40,559 bases of DNA from CAZOBJ01 sp964577825. Lineage in GTDB: Bacteria; Planctomycetota; SZUA-567; JAFGNG01. The stretch lies in contig CAZOBJ010000020.1 of NCBI GenBank assembly GCA_964577825.1, positions 1-40,559 of the forward strand. Direction: 5' to 3'. Position numbers and translations under genes: made by a program. Under the pieces are notes generated by a model that saw only the letters and a list, made by a program, of their open reading frames with translations, ran no database searches and was not told the origin of the DNA. Positions 24,396-32,107 of the stretch are shown here, piece by piece. Each line of letters begins with the position of its first letter. The first letter of the stretch is position 1.

Positions 24396-24908
24396 ATGCC
24401 GGTACAATTCAACGCCGAAGAGATGTTTGAGATTGCCGAGCGCATTGAGCAGAACGGCGCGGCCTTTTATCGCGCGGGCGCCGAGGTCGCGGGCAAGCCC
24501 GAGGCGCAGAAGCTGCTCGTGCGCCTGGCCGACTGGGAGGAGCAGCACCGCCAGACCTTCCACCAGATGCGCGCGGACTATGGGAAAGGAGGGCTCGAAC
24601 CCTCGCCACTGAGTCCCGAGGAGGAGCCGGCCAAGTACCTGCAGGCCATTGCCGACGGCAAGGTGTTCGACGTCCGAGAGTCGCCCCAGGAGACCCTGCC
24701 TCCGGGCACGAGCCTGGAGCAGATCTTCCGCGAGGCCCTGCGCCGTGAGCGAGACACCGTGGTCCTGTACCTGGGCATGCGCAACATCGTGCCCGAGAAC
24801 CGCGGCCGCGAGGGCGTGGATCGGATTCTACAGGAAGAGATGAGTCACGTGCGCTATGTGTCCGAGGCCCTGCATCGGGAGACAGGGCGGCCCGCGTCCG
24901 CTCCATAG
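24396..24908 (+). CDS. Ferritin-like (rubrerythrin-type) diiron protein
   Basis: Encodes 170 residues forming a four-helix bundle of the rubrerythrin/ferritin-like superfamily. Putative iron ligands are Glu18 in 'IAERIEQNG', the pair E..H in 'WEEQHRQTF', and E..E..H in the second half ('ALRRERD', 'LQEEMSHVRY'). No rubredoxin domain is attached; a separate rubredoxin follows 62 bases later and could supply electrons. Such proteins reduce peroxide or store iron in anaerobes. GGGAGCGGAG precedes the ATG. The 109-base gap upstream contains only a GC-rich palindrome. Confidence 0.85.
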   Translation: MPVQFNAEEMFEIAERIEQNGAAFYRAGAEVAGKPEAQKLLVRLADWEEQHRQTFHQMRADYGKGGLEPSPLSPEEEPAKYLQAIADGKVFDVRESPQETLPPGTSLEQIFREALRRERDTVVLYLGMRNIVPENRGREGVDRILQEEMSHVRYVSEALHRETGRPASAP

Positions 24909-24925
24909 AGACGCGCCCGGGCGCA

Positions 24926-24955
24926 TGGTCGAGGCGTTGGTCGAATCCTGGTCGA
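24926..24955 (+). repeat. Three direct TGGTCGA repeats before rubredoxin
   Basis: TGGTCGA occurs at 24926, 24938 and 24949, spaced 12 and 11 bases, about one helical turn. The second and third copies extend to TGGTCGAAT. They end 16 bases before the rubredoxin start and could be binding sites for a regulator. Confidence 0.5.
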
Positions 24956-24970
24956 ATTTGGAGGACTGCC

Positions 24971-25135
24971 GTGCAGAAGTACGTGTGTATGGCGTGTGGA
25001 TGGGTGTATGACCCGGCAGTAGGCGAGCCCGGGCAGGGCGTGGCGCCCGGAACCGCGTTCGAGGACCTGCCCGACAGCTTCGTGTGTCCGGAGTGCGGGC
25101 TGGGCAAGGATGAGTTCGAGCCGTACCAGGAGTAG
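24971..25135 (+). CDS. Rubredoxin
   Basis: A 54-residue protein from a GTG start with GGAGG 7 bases upstream. The two knuckles 'YVCMACGWVYD' (Cys6, Cys9) and 'FVCPECGLGKDEFE' (Cys39, Cys42) and the core PGTAFEDLPDSF are canonical for rubredoxin, which carries single electrons on a mononuclear FeS4 site. It lies between a ferritin-like gene and trxB, 15 bases before the latter, so electron delivery to the ferritin-like peroxidase from an NAD(P)H flavoprotein is a natural reading. The gene is short and easily missed. Confidence 0.95.
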   Translation: MQKYVCMACGWVYDPAVGEPGQGVAPGTAFEDLPDSFVCPECGLGKDEFEPYQE

Positions 25136-25150
25136 CGCCCGGAGGTTCCG

Positions 25151-26071
25151 ATGGACTGCGACTTGTTGATTATCGGCGGCGGTCCGGCCGGGCTCGCCGC
25201 GGCCATCTATGCGGGGCGCGCCGACCTGAAGACCGTGCTCCTGGAGCGCATGAGCCTGGGCGGACAGGTGGCGCTGACCATGGACATCGCCAACTACCCC
25301 GGATTCCCGGAGAACATCGACGGTCCGACGCTCGCGGACCGGATGCGCCAGCAGGCCGAGCGGTTCGGCGTGGAGGTGCGCACCGCCCAGGCCCAGGCGC
25401 TGCGCCGCGACGGGGATCGGTTCGAGGTGCAGGTCCGCGGCGACACGTTGCGGGCCAAGACGGTGATCCTGGCCACGGGCGCGGACCCGCGCAAGCTGGG
25501 CGTGCCGGGCGAGGACGAGCTGCGCGGACGCGGAGTCAGCTACTGCGGCACGTGCGACGCGCCGTTCTTCCGCGGCAAGCGCGTGGTGGTGGTCGGCGGG
25601 GGCGACTCCGCCCTCAAGGAGGCGCTCTACATCGCCAAGTTCGCGAGCGAGGTGACGGTGGTCCACCGCCGCGACGCGTTCCGCGCGGAGAAGATCTACC
25701 AGCATCAGGTCTTCGACCACGAACGCATCAACGTGCGCTGGGACGCGATCGTCACGCGCATCGAGGGCGAGGACAAGGTCACCGGCGTGTCCCTCGAGAA
25801 CCCGAAGACCCACGAGCCCTCGCGCATGGACACCGACGGCGTGTTCATCTTCATCGGCGCGGAACCGAACACCCAGATCCTCTGCGACCTCCTGCCCCAG
25901 GAGTGCGGTGGGCACGTGGCCACGGATCTGGACATGATGAGCAAGGTGCCGGGACTCTTCGCCGTCGGAGACGTGCGCGAGCACTCGTACCGCCAGGTCG
26001 CCACCGCCGTGGGCGAGGGGTCCACGGCGGCCATCGCGGCCGAGCACTACATCGCTCGACAGGAGACGTGA
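25151..26071 (+). CDS. trxB: Thioredoxin reductase
   Basis: Encodes 306 residues, a normal length. The FAD motif 'IIGGGPAGLAAAIYAGRA' is at the N-terminus, the redox pair is CGTC (Cys132, Cys135; more often CATC), the NADPH motif is 'GGGDSALKEA' followed by 'VVHRRDAFRAEK', and the C-terminal FAD motif is 'GLFAVGDVREHSYRQV'. It reduces thioredoxin, and possibly rubredoxin or a thioredoxin-like partner, with NADPH. ArsC in this window depends on such a system. GGAGG is about 6 bases upstream. The stop overlaps the start of the next ferritin-like gene by one base. Confidence 0.93.
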   Translation: MDCDLLIIGGGPAGLAAAIYAGRADLKTVLLERMSLGGQVALTMDIANYPGFPENIDGPTLADRMRQQAERFGVEVRTAQAQALRRDGDRFEVQVRGDTLRAKTVILATGADPRKLGVPGEDELRGRGVSYCGTCDAPFFRGKRVVVVGGGDSALKEALYIAKFASEVTVVHRRDAFRAEKIYQHQVFDHERINVRWDAIVTRIEGEDKVTGVSLENPKTHEPSRMDTDGVFIFIGAEPNTQILCDLLPQECGGHVATDLDMMSKVPGLFAVGDVREHSYRQVATAVGEGSTAAIAAEHYIARQET

Positions 26072-26553
26072 TGGCCATCCCCGCCAAAGACCTCTTCGAT
26101 CTGGCGCGCGAAGTCGAAGAGCGCATCGGCCGCCTGTACGCGGACATGAGCAAACGCCTGCCCGAGGAGGGCGTCTCCGCCGAGGCCAAGGGCTTCTTTT
26201 CCGCCCTGGCCGATCAGGAACAGGAGCACGCGTCCTGGGTGCAGGAGGCCGGGGGGCGCGTCCCCGAGGACTTCGTGTTCGAGGAGCTTGCGCCCGAAGA
26301 GTTCCGCATCACCCTGGGCACGGTCGAGGACGTTCACGACGAGGTGGTGGACCGGTCCGTGGACGTGGCCGGATCGCTGGAGATCTGCGAGCACCTGGAA
26401 AGCGGCGTAGCCGAGAACTTCTACCGGCGCTTCCCGGACCGAGTGCCCGGCCTGGACCCCGGGTTCGTGGAGCGCATGGTGCGCTCGTGCACCGACCACG
26501 CACGCGCCATCGCAGAGTTCCGCAAGGCGCATTTCCCCGCCGACGCGGACTGA
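26071..26553 (+). CDS. Second ferritin-like diiron protein
   Basis: Encodes 160 residues, helical throughout. Likely ligands are Glu17 in 'REVEERIGRLY', E..H in 'LADQEQEHASWV' and the acid/His residues in 'CEHLESGVAENFYRR' and 'CTDHARAIAEF'. The pattern is that of ferritin-like/erythrin domains, and sequence identity to the first ferritin-like protein is low, so they are not a recent duplicate. The ATG at 26071 shares its A with the trxB stop (TGATG), giving coupled translation. Probable role: peroxide reduction or iron handling together with rubredoxin. Confidence 0.82.
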   Translation: MAIPAKDLFDLAREVEERIGRLYADMSKRLPEEGVSAEAKGFFSALADQEQEHASWVQEAGGRVPEDFVFEELAPEEFRITLGTVEDVHDEVVDRSVDVAGSLEICEHLESGVAENFYRRFPDRVPGLDPGFVERMVRSCTDHARAIAEFRKAHFPADAD

Positions 26554-26582
26554 GCTCGATCGACACGGTTGGAGGGACGTCT

Positions 26583-27401
26583 GTGGCCGAGGCCTTTCTG
26601 GATGTGTTCCGCCCCCTGTCTCCGATCACGCAGGCGCTGTTGGCCACCCTGTTTACCTGGCTCGTGACCGCGCTTGGCGCAACCCCTGTCTTCTTCACGC
26701 GGCGATTCAATCAGAAGCTCATGGACGGCATGCTGGGCCTGGCCGCCGGGGTGATGGTCGCTGCGAGCTTCTGGTCGCTTCTGAATCCCGCCATCGAGAT
26801 GTCGGGCGGCTCCTGGATTCCGGCCACGGTCGGATTCCTACTCGGCGGGCTGTTCCTGGGCGGCGTGGACAAGGTCCTGCCCCACCTGCACTTGGGTTTG
26901 GACCAGCCCGAGGGCATCAAGACGACCTGGCAGCGCAGCGTGCTCCTGGTGCTCGCGGTGACCCTGCACAACATTCCCGAAGGACTGGCCGTGGGCGTGG
27001 CCTTCGGCGCGGTGGCCCATGCCGCCGACCCCGGCCAGGCGCACGAGCTCCTGCTCGGGGGCATCGCCCTGGGCCTGGGCATCGGGATCCAGAATTTCCC
27101 CGAGGGCCTGGCCGTGGCCATGCCCCTGCGCCGAGAGGGCTGGGGCCGGTTCAAGGCGTTCCTGTACGGCCAGGCCTCGGGCGTGGTGGAGCCGATGGCC
27201 GGGGTGCTGGGCGCATGGCTGGTGCTTACCATGCAGCCCATCCTGCCCTACGCGCTCGCGTTCGCGGCCGGCGCCATGATCTTCGTGGTCGTGGAGGAGC
27301 TCGTGCCCGAGAGCCAGCGCAACGGGTTCGAGGACTTCGCCACCGGCGGGGCCATGGTCGGATTCGCCATCATGATGACCCTGGACGTGGCCCTGGGCTA
27401 G
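26583..27401 (+). CDS. ZIP-family divalent metal transporter
   Basis: Encodes 272 residues with about eight membrane helices. The two transport motifs of the ZIP family are clear: 'TLHNIPEGLAVGVAFG' (HNIPEG at residues 129-134) and 'GIQNFPEGLAVAMP' (NFPEG at 171-175), where bacterial ZupT-like proteins place their metal-binding residues. A short His-containing stretch 'PHLHLG' lies in the intracellular loop. It likely imports zinc, iron or manganese, which fits the iron-dependent neighbours. GTG start at 26583, GGAGGG 6 bases upstream. An NQR operon follows after 31 bases. Confidence 0.9.
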   Translation: MAEAFLDVFRPLSPITQALLATLFTWLVTALGATPVFFTRRFNQKLMDGMLGLAAGVMVAASFWSLLNPAIEMSGGSWIPATVGFLLGGLFLGGVDKVLPHLHLGLDQPEGIKTTWQRSVLLVLAVTLHNIPEGLAVGVAFGAVAHAADPGQAHELLLGGIALGLGIGIQNFPEGLAVAMPLRREGWGRFKAFLYGQASGVVEPMAGVLGAWLVLTMQPILPYALAFAAGAMIFVVVEELVPESQRNGFEDFATGGAMVGFAIMMTLDVALG

Positions 27402-27432
27402 GGGCGTCGCCGCCATCGAAGAGAGGACCCGC

Positions 27433-28518
27433 TTGCCCCTCAAGCCGAGGCGCCTTGTCCAGTACCAACCTCGCATGGCCGCGGTGCTCACCGCGTTGGC
27501 CGCGCCCGCACTCATGGGCGTGTACAACTTCGGGTGGCGGGTGCTTGCGGTGGTGGCGGTCTCGAACGTGTGCTGCTTTGCGGGCGAGTGGTGGTTCGTG
27601 CGCCGCGACGGACGCCCGGTCACTCTGTCCGCGTTCGTGACCGGCACGATCTTCGCCCTGATCCTGCCGCCGAACGTGCCGTTCTGGATGGTCGTGGTCG
27701 GGGCGCTTTTCGCCATCGTGTTCGGCAAGATGGTCTTCGGCGGGTTCGGCCGCAATATCTTCAACCCCGCCATGGTGGGCCGGTGCCTGTTGTACGTGGC
27801 CTTTCCGTTGTTTCTCACGGGCCGGTGGTTTGCGCCCATCGACGGACCGGGCGGCGGGTTCGTGCGCTGGACCGCGCGCGCCGAGTCCGAGCCCGTGCAC
27901 GAGCTCTCCGCGCCCGAGGGCGTGGACGTGGAAGGGGTGAGCTCGGCCACGACGCTCACCGCGGCCAAGAAGCTGGGCGGAGCGGCCAAGGCCGCCCGCG
28001 CCAAGAGCGACGAGCCTCAGGTGCGGGCCGCGCGGCGCGCTTTCGAGGGCATCGACCTCGGCAAGCTCCTGTGGGGGCGCATCTCCGGCAGCCAGGGCGA
28101 GACGAGCGGGATTCTGATCCTCTTGGGTCTCGCGTATCTCCTGTACCGCCGCGCAGCCGCGTGGCAGCTGGTGGTGAGTCCGCTCGTGGGCATGGGGCTG
28201 GGGCTCGTGCTCTTGCGCGCGGGCGGGGCGAGCCTGCTGCCCCTGGGCCAGGCGGCGCTTGTGAACGTGCTCGGCGGCGGGACGCTCTTCGCCGTGGTGT
28301 TCATGACCACCGAGCCCGTGTCCGCGCCCCGGCACAAGACCGCGCAGTGGCTGTACGGCATCCTGATCGGGCTGTTCGCGTCCGTGATCCGCACGCTTTC
28401 CGTGTTCAACGCCGGGCTCATGTTCAGCGTGCTCCTGGGGAACATGTTCGGCCCCATCCTGGAGGTCGGCTGCCGCCGGTTTGACGACTGGCGCGCGGGG
28501 CGGGGAGGCCGGGCATGA
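27433..28518 (+). CDS. NqrB/RnfD-family membrane subunit of the NADH:quinone (or ferredoxin) sodium pump
   Basis: Encodes 361 residues with about ten membrane helices. 'NIFNPAMVGRCLLYVAFP' and 'ISGSQGETSGILILLGLAYL' are family signatures. The site for covalent FMN reads E-G-V-S-S-A-T (167-173), against the usual Dxx(S/T)GAT, so both Asp and Gly are changed. The protein lacks the long N-terminal extension of NqrB and is closer in length to RnfD; the F subunit downstream identifies the complex as NQR-like. A TTG at 27433 is used, with AGAGGA upstream; an ATG 14 codons later is possible but would remove conserved N-terminal residues. The stop overlaps the next gene by ATGA. Confidence 0.85.
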   Translation: MPLKPRRLVQYQPRMAAVLTALAAPALMGVYNFGWRVLAVVAVSNVCCFAGEWWFVRRDGRPVTLSAFVTGTIFALILPPNVPFWMVVVGALFAIVFGKMVFGGFGRNIFNPAMVGRCLLYVAFPLFLTGRWFAPIDGPGGGFVRWTARAESEPVHELSAPEGVDVEGVSSATTLTAAKKLGGAAKAARAKSDEPQVRAARRAFEGIDLGKLLWGRISGSQGETSGILILLGLAYLLYRRAAAWQLVVSPLVGMGLGLVLLRAGGASLLPLGQAALVNVLGGGTLFAVVFMTTEPVSAPRHKTAQWLYGILIGLFASVIRTLSVFNAGLMFSVLLGNMFGPILEVGCRRFDDWRAGRGGRA

Positions 28519-29225
28519 GCGACGTTCCGGGCCGCCTGGGACGTGGACTGGCCAAGTGCCGGGACCTGGCCGCCGGGCAGGGGTCGGCCGCCGCGGTCAA
28601 GGCCTATCCGATCGTGTTCACCGTGGTGGTGACCGCGGTGTTCGTGGGCCTGGTGAGCGCGGTCAACGTCGGGCTACAGGCGCGCAAGGCCCGCAACCGC
28701 GAGCTCGCGCGCCAGCGGGTGCTGTTGCAGCTCCTGGACCTTGTCGAGCCGGGCGAGAACCTGACCGACAGGGCCATGGCCCGCCGCTACGAGGAGCGCG
28801 TCGAGCGCGTGGAGGCAACCGCGCCCGACGGCGGCGCGTATGCATACTTCCGCCGCACGGGCGAGGGGCCGGCCTTGTACGCCCTGCCGCTCTCCGGGCG
28901 GGGGTTCTGGGGCCCGATCCGCGGGTACCTGGCCGTGAACGCGCGCACCGGCGAGATCACGGGCCTCGACTTCACCCGCCACGAAGAGACCCCCGGCCTG
29001 GGCGGGCGCATCTCCGAGCGCGAGTGGCAGCGTCAGCTCGAGGGCATCCCCTACGACCGGCCCTTCCCGGACGGGCGTCGGCTGCGCGTGGTGCAGGACG
29101 CCGACGACGCGCGCGAAATCGACGCGATTACCGGCGCCACGGGCACGAGCGTCGCCGTGGAGCAGATCCTCAACGACGCCCTGGCCCGGTTCGTGCGCGT
29201 GCGCGACCAGGAGGCGAGCCCATGA
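28515..29225 (+). CDS. NqrC/RnfG-family flavoprotein subunit
   Basis: Encodes 236 residues: a cytoplasmic N-terminus, one membrane helix near residues 31-53, and a periplasmic FMN-binding domain. The flavinylation motif is canonical, DAITGAT (203-209), placing covalent FMN on Thr209. 'HEETPGLGGRI' is the family's second signature. It passes electrons between B/D-E and the rest of the pump. ATGA overlaps link it to the B subunit before and the D subunit after, showing tight translational coupling. No ApbE flavin transferase is encoded in this window, so the transferase must lie elsewhere. Confidence 0.88.
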   Translation: MSDVPGRLGRGLAKCRDLAAGQGSAAAVKAYPIVFTVVVTAVFVGLVSAVNVGLQARKARNRELARQRVLLQLLDLVEPGENLTDRAMARRYEERVERVEATAPDGGAYAYFRRTGEGPALYALPLSGRGFWGPIRGYLAVNARTGEITGLDFTRHEETPGLGGRISEREWQRQLEGIPYDRPFPDGRRLRVVQDADDAREIDAITGATGTSVAVEQILNDALARFVRVRDQEASP

Positions 29226-29863
29226 GCGCGGGATCGCAGGCGAACGAGGGGTGGGCGGCCCTGCGGCGGATGCTGTGGTCCGAGAACCCGGTGTTCGTGC
29301 AGATCCTGGGCATCTGCTCGGCCCTGGCGGTCACGAACCTCGTCAGGAATACGCTCGTCATGTGCGGGGGGCTCGTGTTCACGACCACATTGAGCGGGCT
29401 GACCGTGAGCGTGCTGCGCGCCTACACGCCCCGGCGCGTGCGCATGATGGTCCAGATCCTCACCATCGCCGCGTACGTCATCCTGGTCAAGGTCGTGCTC
29501 GACGCGTACGTGCCCGAGGTGAGCGACGCCTTGGGCGCGTATGTAGGGCTCATCATCACCAACTGCATCGTGATGGGCAGGGCCGAGGCCTTTGCCGCGG
29601 CCAACCGCCCGGTCGCGAGCCTGCTGGACGGGCTCGGGGCGGGGCTCGGGTACTCGATCGTGCTTCTGGCCATCGCGTGCGTGCGCGAGCCCCTGGGCCT
29701 GGGCACGTTCTTCGACGTGCCCATCCCCGCGCTCGCGGATGCCACCCGGTGGAACGTGATGGTCATCGCGCCGGGCGGGTTCTTCGGGCTGGCCGTGTTC
29801 ATGTGGGCCGCGCGCAGTCTCAACGACTGGCGCACGCGCCGCCGCGCGGCGGGTGAGGAGTAG
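29222..29863 (+). CDS. NqrD/RnfE-family membrane subunit
   Basis: Encodes 213 residues with six membrane helices. The conserved cysteines that ligate the intramembrane iron-sulfur cluster shared with the E subunit are seen in 'LGICSALAVTN' and 'ITNCIVMGRAEAFA'. It forms with the next gene product the central membrane dimer of the pump. The ATG overlaps the stop of the C subunit (ATGA). Length and motifs are normal for the family. Confidence 0.9.
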   Translation: MSAGSQANEGWAALRRMLWSENPVFVQILGICSALAVTNLVRNTLVMCGGLVFTTTLSGLTVSVLRAYTPRRVRMMVQILTIAAYVILVKVVLDAYVPEVSDALGAYVGLIITNCIVMGRAEAFAAANRPVASLLDGLGAGLGYSIVLLAIACVREPLGLGTFFDVPIPALADATRWNVMVIAPGGFFGLAVFMWAARSLNDWRTRRRAAGEE

Positions 29864-29864
29864 C

Positions 29865-30479
29865 ATGAACCCGGCGGACCTGCATCCCCTGGTGATTCTG
29901 TTCGCGGCCATCACCACGGACAACATTCTGCTCGCCCGGTTCCTGGGCATGTGTCCGTTCCTGGGCGTGTCCGGCCAGCTGCGCAGCTCTCTGGGCCTGG
30001 GCGCCGCGGTGATCTTCGTGATGACCTGCACGAGCGTGCTCAACTGGCTCGTGTATCACTACCTCCTGCATCCGGACGGGGTGTTCGGCATCGACCTGAC
30101 GTACCTGCGCTACATCGCGTTCATCATCGTGATCGCTGCGTTCGTGCAGATCGTGGAGATGGTCGTGGAGCGGGTGAGCATGCTTCTGTATCTGACCCTG
30201 GGCATCTTCCTGCCGCTCATTACGGTGAACTGCGCCATCCTGGGCGCGAGCCTGTTCATGGTCACCCGCGAGTACACGCTCGTGCAGACCGCGGCCTTCG
30301 GGCTCGGGTCCGGGGTGGGCTGGGCGGTGGCCATCGCGGCCATGGCCGGTATCCGCGAGAAGCTGGCCCGCCACGGCAAGGTGATCCCCCAGCTCGAGGG
30401 CGCGGGCATCGCCCTGGTGATCGCGGGCATCATGGCCCTGGCCTTCGTGGGGTTCTCGGGGGTGATCCGGATCAACTGA
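29865..30479 (+). CDS. NqrE/RnfA-family membrane subunit
   Basis: Encodes 204 residues with six membrane helices, a normal length. Cluster cysteines are visible in 'ARFLGMCPFLGVSG' and 'TVNCAILGASLFM', mirroring the D subunit in inverted topology. GAGGAG stands just upstream and the ATG at 29865 follows the previous stop by one base. An in-frame GTG four codons earlier overlaps the previous gene and is not needed. Confidence 0.9.
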   Translation: MNPADLHPLVILFAAITTDNILLARFLGMCPFLGVSGQLRSSLGLGAAVIFVMTCTSVLNWLVYHYLLHPDGVFGIDLTYLRYIAFIIVIAAFVQIVEMVVERVSMLLYLTLGIFLPLITVNCAILGASLFMVTREYTLVQTAAFGLGSGVGWAVAIAAMAGIREKLARHGKVIPQLEGAGIALVIAGIMALAFVGFSGVIRIN

Positions 30480-30500
30480 GCCGCAGTGAAGCGAGGCGCC

Positions 30501-31598
30501 ATGCACGACGTGCTCTACGCGGTGGCGGTTCTGTGCGCGATCAGCGGCGCTCTGGCCGCGCTGTTGCTCGTGGCCGAGCACTTCCTCGCCGACTACGGCG
30601 AGTGCACCATCGACGTGAACCAGGGCGAGCGCCGGTTCACGGTCACGGGGGGAGGGGACCTGCTCTCCAACCTCGGCGAGCAGAAGCTGTTCCTGCCCTC
30701 CGCGTGCGGCGGTCGGGGCTCGTGCGGGCTGTGCAAGTGCCGGATTCTGGCCGGCGGCGGCCCGGTGCTGCCCACCGAGCTTCCGTATCTCACCGAGGAC
30801 GAGCAGGCCCGGGACGTGCGCCTGGCCTGCCAGGTGAAGGTCAAGCGCGACCTGGAGGTGCAGGTGCCACAGGAGCTCCTGTCCGTGCGCGAGTTCACCG
30901 CCACGGTGGAGCGCATCGAGGACCTCACCCACGACATCAAGCTGTTCCGCTTCGCCCTCGACGGCGACGAGCGCATCCGGTTCCGAGCCGGCCAGTACGT
31001 GCAGCTGGTGGTCCCGCCCTACGACGAGGTGCGCGAAGAGACCTTCCGCGCCTACTCGATTGCCAGCCCGCCCTCGGACGACGGGGCGGTGGACCTGGTG
31101 ATCCGGCTCGTGCCCAACGGGATCGTGACCACCTACTGCTTCGAGCACCTCCGAGAAGGCGACACCGCGCGGCTCACGGGTCCGTTCGGCGAGTTTCGAC
31201 TGCACGAGAGCGACCGAGAGTGCCTGTTCATCGCGGGCGGATCGGGGCTCGCGCCGTTTCGCAGCATGGTCCTGGACATGATCGAGCACGAGAACACGCG
31301 CAAGGCCACGTTCTACTTCGGCGCCGTAGAGGAGAAGGACCTGTACTACGTGGACTTCTTCAGCAAGCTAGCGGCCGAGCACGACTGGTTCTCGTACGTG
31401 CCCGCGCTCTCCGGCGCGGCCGAAGGCCACGGGTACGAGACGGGCCTCGTCACCGAGGTGGTCGGCCGGCACTACGAGTCGCTCGACAACCACGAGGCCT
31501 ATCTGTGCGGCAGTCCGGGCATGATCGACGCGTGCATCAAGGTCCTGGCGGACAAGGGACTGGACGACGAGCGAGTTTTCTACGACAAGTTCTCCTGA
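30501..31598 (+). CDS. nqrF: NqrF-type NADH dehydrogenase subunit (2Fe-2S, FAD)
   Basis: Encodes 365 residues. One N-terminal membrane helix (about residues 5-26) anchors a plant-type ferredoxin domain with C69GGRGSC75GLC78 and Cys110, then an FAD/NAD reductase domain with 'RAYSIASPP' (FAD) and 'FIAGGSGLAPFRSM' (NADH). It oxidises NADH and feeds the pump. The presence of F instead of RnfB/RnfC identifies an NQR rather than an RNF complex. Length is about 40 residues less than classic NqrF, mostly by shortened loops. GAGG lies 5-6 bases upstream of ATG. The nqrA gene expected with this set is not in the window. Confidence 0.92.
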   Translation: MHDVLYAVAVLCAISGALAALLLVAEHFLADYGECTIDVNQGERRFTVTGGGDLLSNLGEQKLFLPSACGGRGSCGLCKCRILAGGGPVLPTELPYLTEDEQARDVRLACQVKVKRDLEVQVPQELLSVREFTATVERIEDLTHDIKLFRFALDGDERIRFRAGQYVQLVVPPYDEVREETFRAYSIASPPSDDGAVDLVIRLVPNGIVTTYCFEHLREGDTARLTGPFGEFRLHESDRECLFIAGGSGLAPFRSMVLDMIEHENTRKATFYFGAVEEKDLYYVDFFSKLAAEHDWFSYVPALSGAAEGHGYETGLVTEVVGRHYESLDNHEAYLCGSPGMIDACIKVLADKGLDDERVFYDKFS

Positions 31599-31612
31599 AC
31601 GGGAGGGCGGTC

Positions 31613-32107
31613 ATGCGGCAGCGACCTGACCTCGAACGGGTGGAAGAGCGCATGCGGCCCGGGGAGCTGACCCTGCACGGGTTCCTGGGCATGGATGACC
31701 GGGCGCTGGCGGACGTGCTGGAGGCTGACGAGCGTGCCGTGCGCGCGTTGGGCCGCACTCACGCGCAGTTCGCCGAGCGCTTGGCCGAGCTGACCGACGC
31801 GGGCCGGGACATCCTGGAGCGCGAGCGCGAGGTGGAGGGCCGCTACAAGGTGAAGGTGCGCGACGACCGGGGCCGCCTGCCGTGCCCGTTCGGCGATGGA
31901 CTGTTCGCCAAGGGCGACACCGTGCTCCGGGACCCGCGCACCGGCACACGGCTGCGCTGGAACGCGCTGACCGTGCACCTCGTGCGTATTCACGGGTTTT
32001 ACGGCGGGCGCGGCAGCGACTACCGTCTCGAGCCCGCGACCCTGGCCGAGGTCCTGGACCTGGGATCCGCACCCGAGGCCGCGCCCGGGCCCGGCCGTTC
32101 GGCTTGA
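31613..32107 (+). CDS. Small conserved-looking protein of unknown function in the NQR operon
   Basis: Encodes 164 residues. The N-terminal half is helical and charged ('LADVLEADERAVRALG', 'FAERLAELTDAGRDILERE'). The C-terminal half has a distinctive block: 'LPCPFGDGLFAKGD', 'LRWNALTVHLVRIHGFYGG' and 'GSDYRLEPATLAEVL', with an HxxxxHGFYxGxGS pattern that looks like a binding site. No membrane helix or signal peptide is seen. GGGAGG is 6-7 bases before the ATG and the gene starts 14 bases after nqrF, so it is almost certainly co-transcribed. It may assist assembly or regulate the pump; nothing in the sequence shows how. An uninterrupted frame continues upstream through nqrE-nqrF but that part is not coding. 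Confidence 0.75.
   Translation: MRQRPDLERVEERMRPGELTLHGFLGMDDRALADVLEADERAVRALGRTHAQFAERLAELTDAGRDILEREREVEGRYKVKVRDDRGRLPCPFGDGLFAKGDTVLRDPRTGTRLRWNALTVHLVRIHGFYGGRGSDYRLEPATLAEVLDLGSAPEAAPGPGRSA

Noticed and set aside
27433..31598. Reading the operon as a classical RNF complex
   Set aside because: RnfB and RnfC are absent and the last subunit is an NqrF-type 2Fe-2S/FAD NADH dehydrogenase.
29951..32107. A continuous 700-codon frame through nqrE, nqrF and the following gene
   Set aside because: Only the final 164 codons from the ATG at 31613 look like protein and have a ribosome-binding site; the rest is an alternative frame of nqrE and nqrF.
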